Shown here: positions 62,464 through 64,000 of the stretch, one piece after another
Layout of the letters: each line of letters opens with the position of its first letter
How positions within the stretch are numbered: the first letter of the stretch is position 1
NCBI RefSeq assembly: GCF_001421515.1
Contig: NZ_LMKM01000013.1
Coordinates: 35,000 to 98,999 of the forward strand
DNA length: 64,000 bases
From: Pedobacter sp. Leaf216
GTDB lineage: Bacteria > Bacteroidota > Bacteroidia > Sphingobacteriales > Sphingobacteriaceae
Reading direction: 5' to 3'
Translations under genes and position numbers: made by a program
Notes under the pieces: generated by a model
The model's input: only the letters and a program-made list of their open reading frames with translations
Database searches by the model: none
What the model was told of the DNA's origin: nothing

Positions 62464-63930
62464 ATGATTACAGCAGATTTATATATAAGAGTAAGTACTG
62501 ATGAACAGGCTGATAAGGGATATTCTCAACGCAACCAAGAAGAGGTTTTACAGAAATATTGTTTCGCCAGAGATATCAAAGTGAGGAAAGTTGTTTTTGA
62601 GGATCATTCCGCCAAAAGCTTTATACGCCCTGCCTGGCAAAAATTATTGGCTGATCTAAAAAAGAAAAGAGGACAAACGGATTTGGTACTTTTCACCAAG
62701 TGGGACAGATTCAGTAGAAATGCGGGGGATGCCTATCAGATGATAAAAATATTGGGTGATCTCGGTATAGAGCCGCAGGCCATTGAGCAGCCTCTTGATA
62801 TCTCCATTCCTGAAAACAAAATGATGTTGGCTTTCTATCTCGCAGCTCCCGAAGTTGAGAATGATAAAAGAGCGCTCAATACTTTTCACGGAATGAGAAG
62901 AGCAAGGAAAGAAGGGCGATGGATGGGGCCGGCGCCCATAGGTTATACTAACAAGGTAACCGAAGATGGGCGAAAGTATATCTGTCCTGTAGAGCCTCAA
63001 GCGTCAATAATGAAATGGGTATATGACGAATTGTCTACGGGTAAGTGGTTCATTGATCAGATCTGGAAGGCAGCATCGGATAAAGGGCTTAAGACAGGTA
63101 GAAAAAATTTTTGGCAGATAATTAGAAATCCTATTTACTGCGGTAGGATACCTATTGCGAAATATAAGGAGGAGGAGGCCCATACTGTTATGGGGCAACA
63201 TAAAGCGATAGTTTCGGAAAGCATCTTTTATGAAGCTATGGATGTTTTGAACGGCAGAAACAAGCCAAAAAAGACTAATATATCTTCTCCTGATGTGCTT
63301 CCCTTGCGTGGCTTTCTGATATGTCCAAAGTGTGGCTACATGCTTTCAGGTAGTGCTTCAAAAGGTTACAGCAAGCACTATCACTATTACCATTGCTTTT
63401 CGAAGTGTGGGGTGAGATATAACGCTGAAAAAGTCAATAAGCTTTTTGTGGAGGAGTTAAAAAAATACACTATAGATCCACTGTTGCATGAGGCCTATGT
63501 TATGATTTTGAAGCAGGTTTATCAAGCTTTTGCAAGTGAAGATAATAATGAATTATCAAATGTAAAAAAACAGTTGGAGGAGTTTAATAATAGAATTTCG
63601 AAGGCTAGGGACAAGATGCTCAACGATGTAATTCTTGATTTTGAGTACAGGAAAATAAAATCAGACTGTGAAAGAAATATCCTTGTTCTTGAAAATAGAC
63701 TCATCGATTTATCCAGGGGAAAAGAGAATATTGGTGAACTAATCGGAAAAGCGACTGGGTTGCTCAAAAACCTACATGAAACATATATAGAGGCAGATTC
63801 TGAAGGAAAAAGGCGATTAATTAGTTCGATCTATCCCCAAAAACTCACTTTTGACGGAACACAACATCGAACTGTTCGAATGAATGAGGCTGTCCGCGTT
63901 CTAGGGATCAAGCGGAAAAGTTGGGGGTAA
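62464..63930 (+). CDS. Large serine recombinase (site-specific integrase)
   Basis: A 488-residue recombinase. The N-terminal resolvase domain has 'LYIRVSTDEQADKGYS' (catalytic Ser in RVST) and 'FTKWDRFSRNAGD'. A Recombinase domain follows ('GPAPIGYTNKVTEDGRKYIC', 'WQIIRNPIYCGRI'), then a zinc ribbon ('FLICPKCGYMLSGSASKGYS', 'YYHCFSKCGVRYN') and a coiled-coil C-terminus. It mobilises integrative elements. It diverges from the hypothetical gene at 62308, and its att-like motif suggests that the element it serves is, or was, inserted here. No repeat or gene is visible after it to 64000. Confidence 0.94.
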   Translation: MITADLYIRVSTDEQADKGYSQRNQEEVLQKYCFARDIKVRKVVFEDHSAKSFIRPAWQKLLADLKKKRGQTDLVLFTKWDRFSRNAGDAYQMIKILGDLGIEPQAIEQPLDISIPENKMMLAFYLAAPEVENDKRALNTFHGMRRARKEGRWMGPAPIGYTNKVTEDGRKYICPVEPQASIMKWVYDELSTGKWFIDQIWKAASDKGLKTGRKNFWQIIRNPIYCGRIPIAKYKEEEAHTVMGQHKAIVSESIFYEAMDVLNGRNKPKKTNISSPDVLPLRGFLICPKCGYMLSGSASKGYSKHYHYYHCFSKCGVRYNAEKVNKLFVEELKKYTIDPLLHEAYVMILKQVYQAFASEDNNELSNVKKQLEEFNNRISKARDKMLNDVILDFEYRKIKSDCERNILVLENRLIDLSRGKENIGELIGKATGLLKNLHETYIEADSEGKRRLISSIYPQKLTFDGTQHRTVRMNEAVRVLGIKRKSWG

Positions 63931-64000
63931 TCGAATAATTTGTTTCTTTTGTAGTTAATAGTAATTACAAATTCCCTTGAATCCAGCCGAACAAACCCTT

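Overview
The window looks like chromosome from a Bacteroidota species, most likely Sphingobacteriaceae (Pedobacter or Mucilaginibacter type). The grounds are a SusC/SusD pair with a sulfatase, Bacteroidota-type promoters (TTG, 19 bp, TAnnTTTG), a VirE-N/PriCT primase-like protein, LytTR signalling and many AraC regulators. I see no rRNA, tRNA or CRISPR array. No database search was run, so family names rest on motifs read by eye.

Layout. 1-5.7 kb: end of a polysaccharide utilisation locus (SusC, SusD, exported sulfatase). 6.0-6.9 kb: an AT-rich two-gene module, a 51-residue protein followed by a GNAT acetyltransferase, resembling a toxin-antitoxin pair. 7-18.4 kb: small-molecule enzymes (alpha/beta hydrolases, acyltransferase, aldo/keto reductase, SDR, NmrA) with AraC and Crp/Fnr regulators and a large MscS channel. 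18.6-22.3 kb: envelope/stress genes on the minus strand (CsbD, two membrane proteins, a beta-barrel, an OmpA protein). 22.7-28.6 kb: a histidine kinase and LytTR regulator, an orphan protein with a diadenylate-cyclase-like domain, and a 5'-truncated PAS kinase.

28.6-37 kb (minus strand): a tightly packed molybdo-hydroxylase operon (2Fe-2S subunit, c-type cytochrome, Tat-exported Mo subunit, XdhC, MocA, MoaA, MoeA, TauE-like permease, SUOX-like fragment). MoeA has an in-frame stop, MocA a homopolymer frameshift, and the distal gene is fused out of frame to the headless kinase, so the operon looks broken. 37-44.1 kb: two AraC regulators and a plus-strand run of exported or redox enzymes (hexapeptide acetyltransferase, hydrolase, two cupins, SDR, cyclophilin-like lipoprotein, CMD-CMD-ABM protein).

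45-55.5 kb: a redox island with five paralogues of an F420-dependent-NADP-reductase-like protein, three SDR loci (one reduced to a deletion scar), a flavin monooxygenase with an amber stop, an HxlR regulator with two identical 16-bp operators, and two sister AraC genes. The sister AraC loci show that an SDR-AraC unit was duplicated and one SDR then lost.

56-64 kb: an accessory island. A minus-strand run AbiEi, AbiEii, VirE-N/PriCT primase-like protein and reverse transcriptase lies behind a perfect 53-bp palindrome, next to a large serine recombinase. A 340-bp repeat occurs at 44.3 and 56.3 kb, and a 45-bp motif at 44.26 kb recurs just upstream of the recombinase, suggesting recombination scars. 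The AbiE-primase-RT operon is the best candidate for an undescribed system, although its RT carries an apparent 1-nt deletion here.
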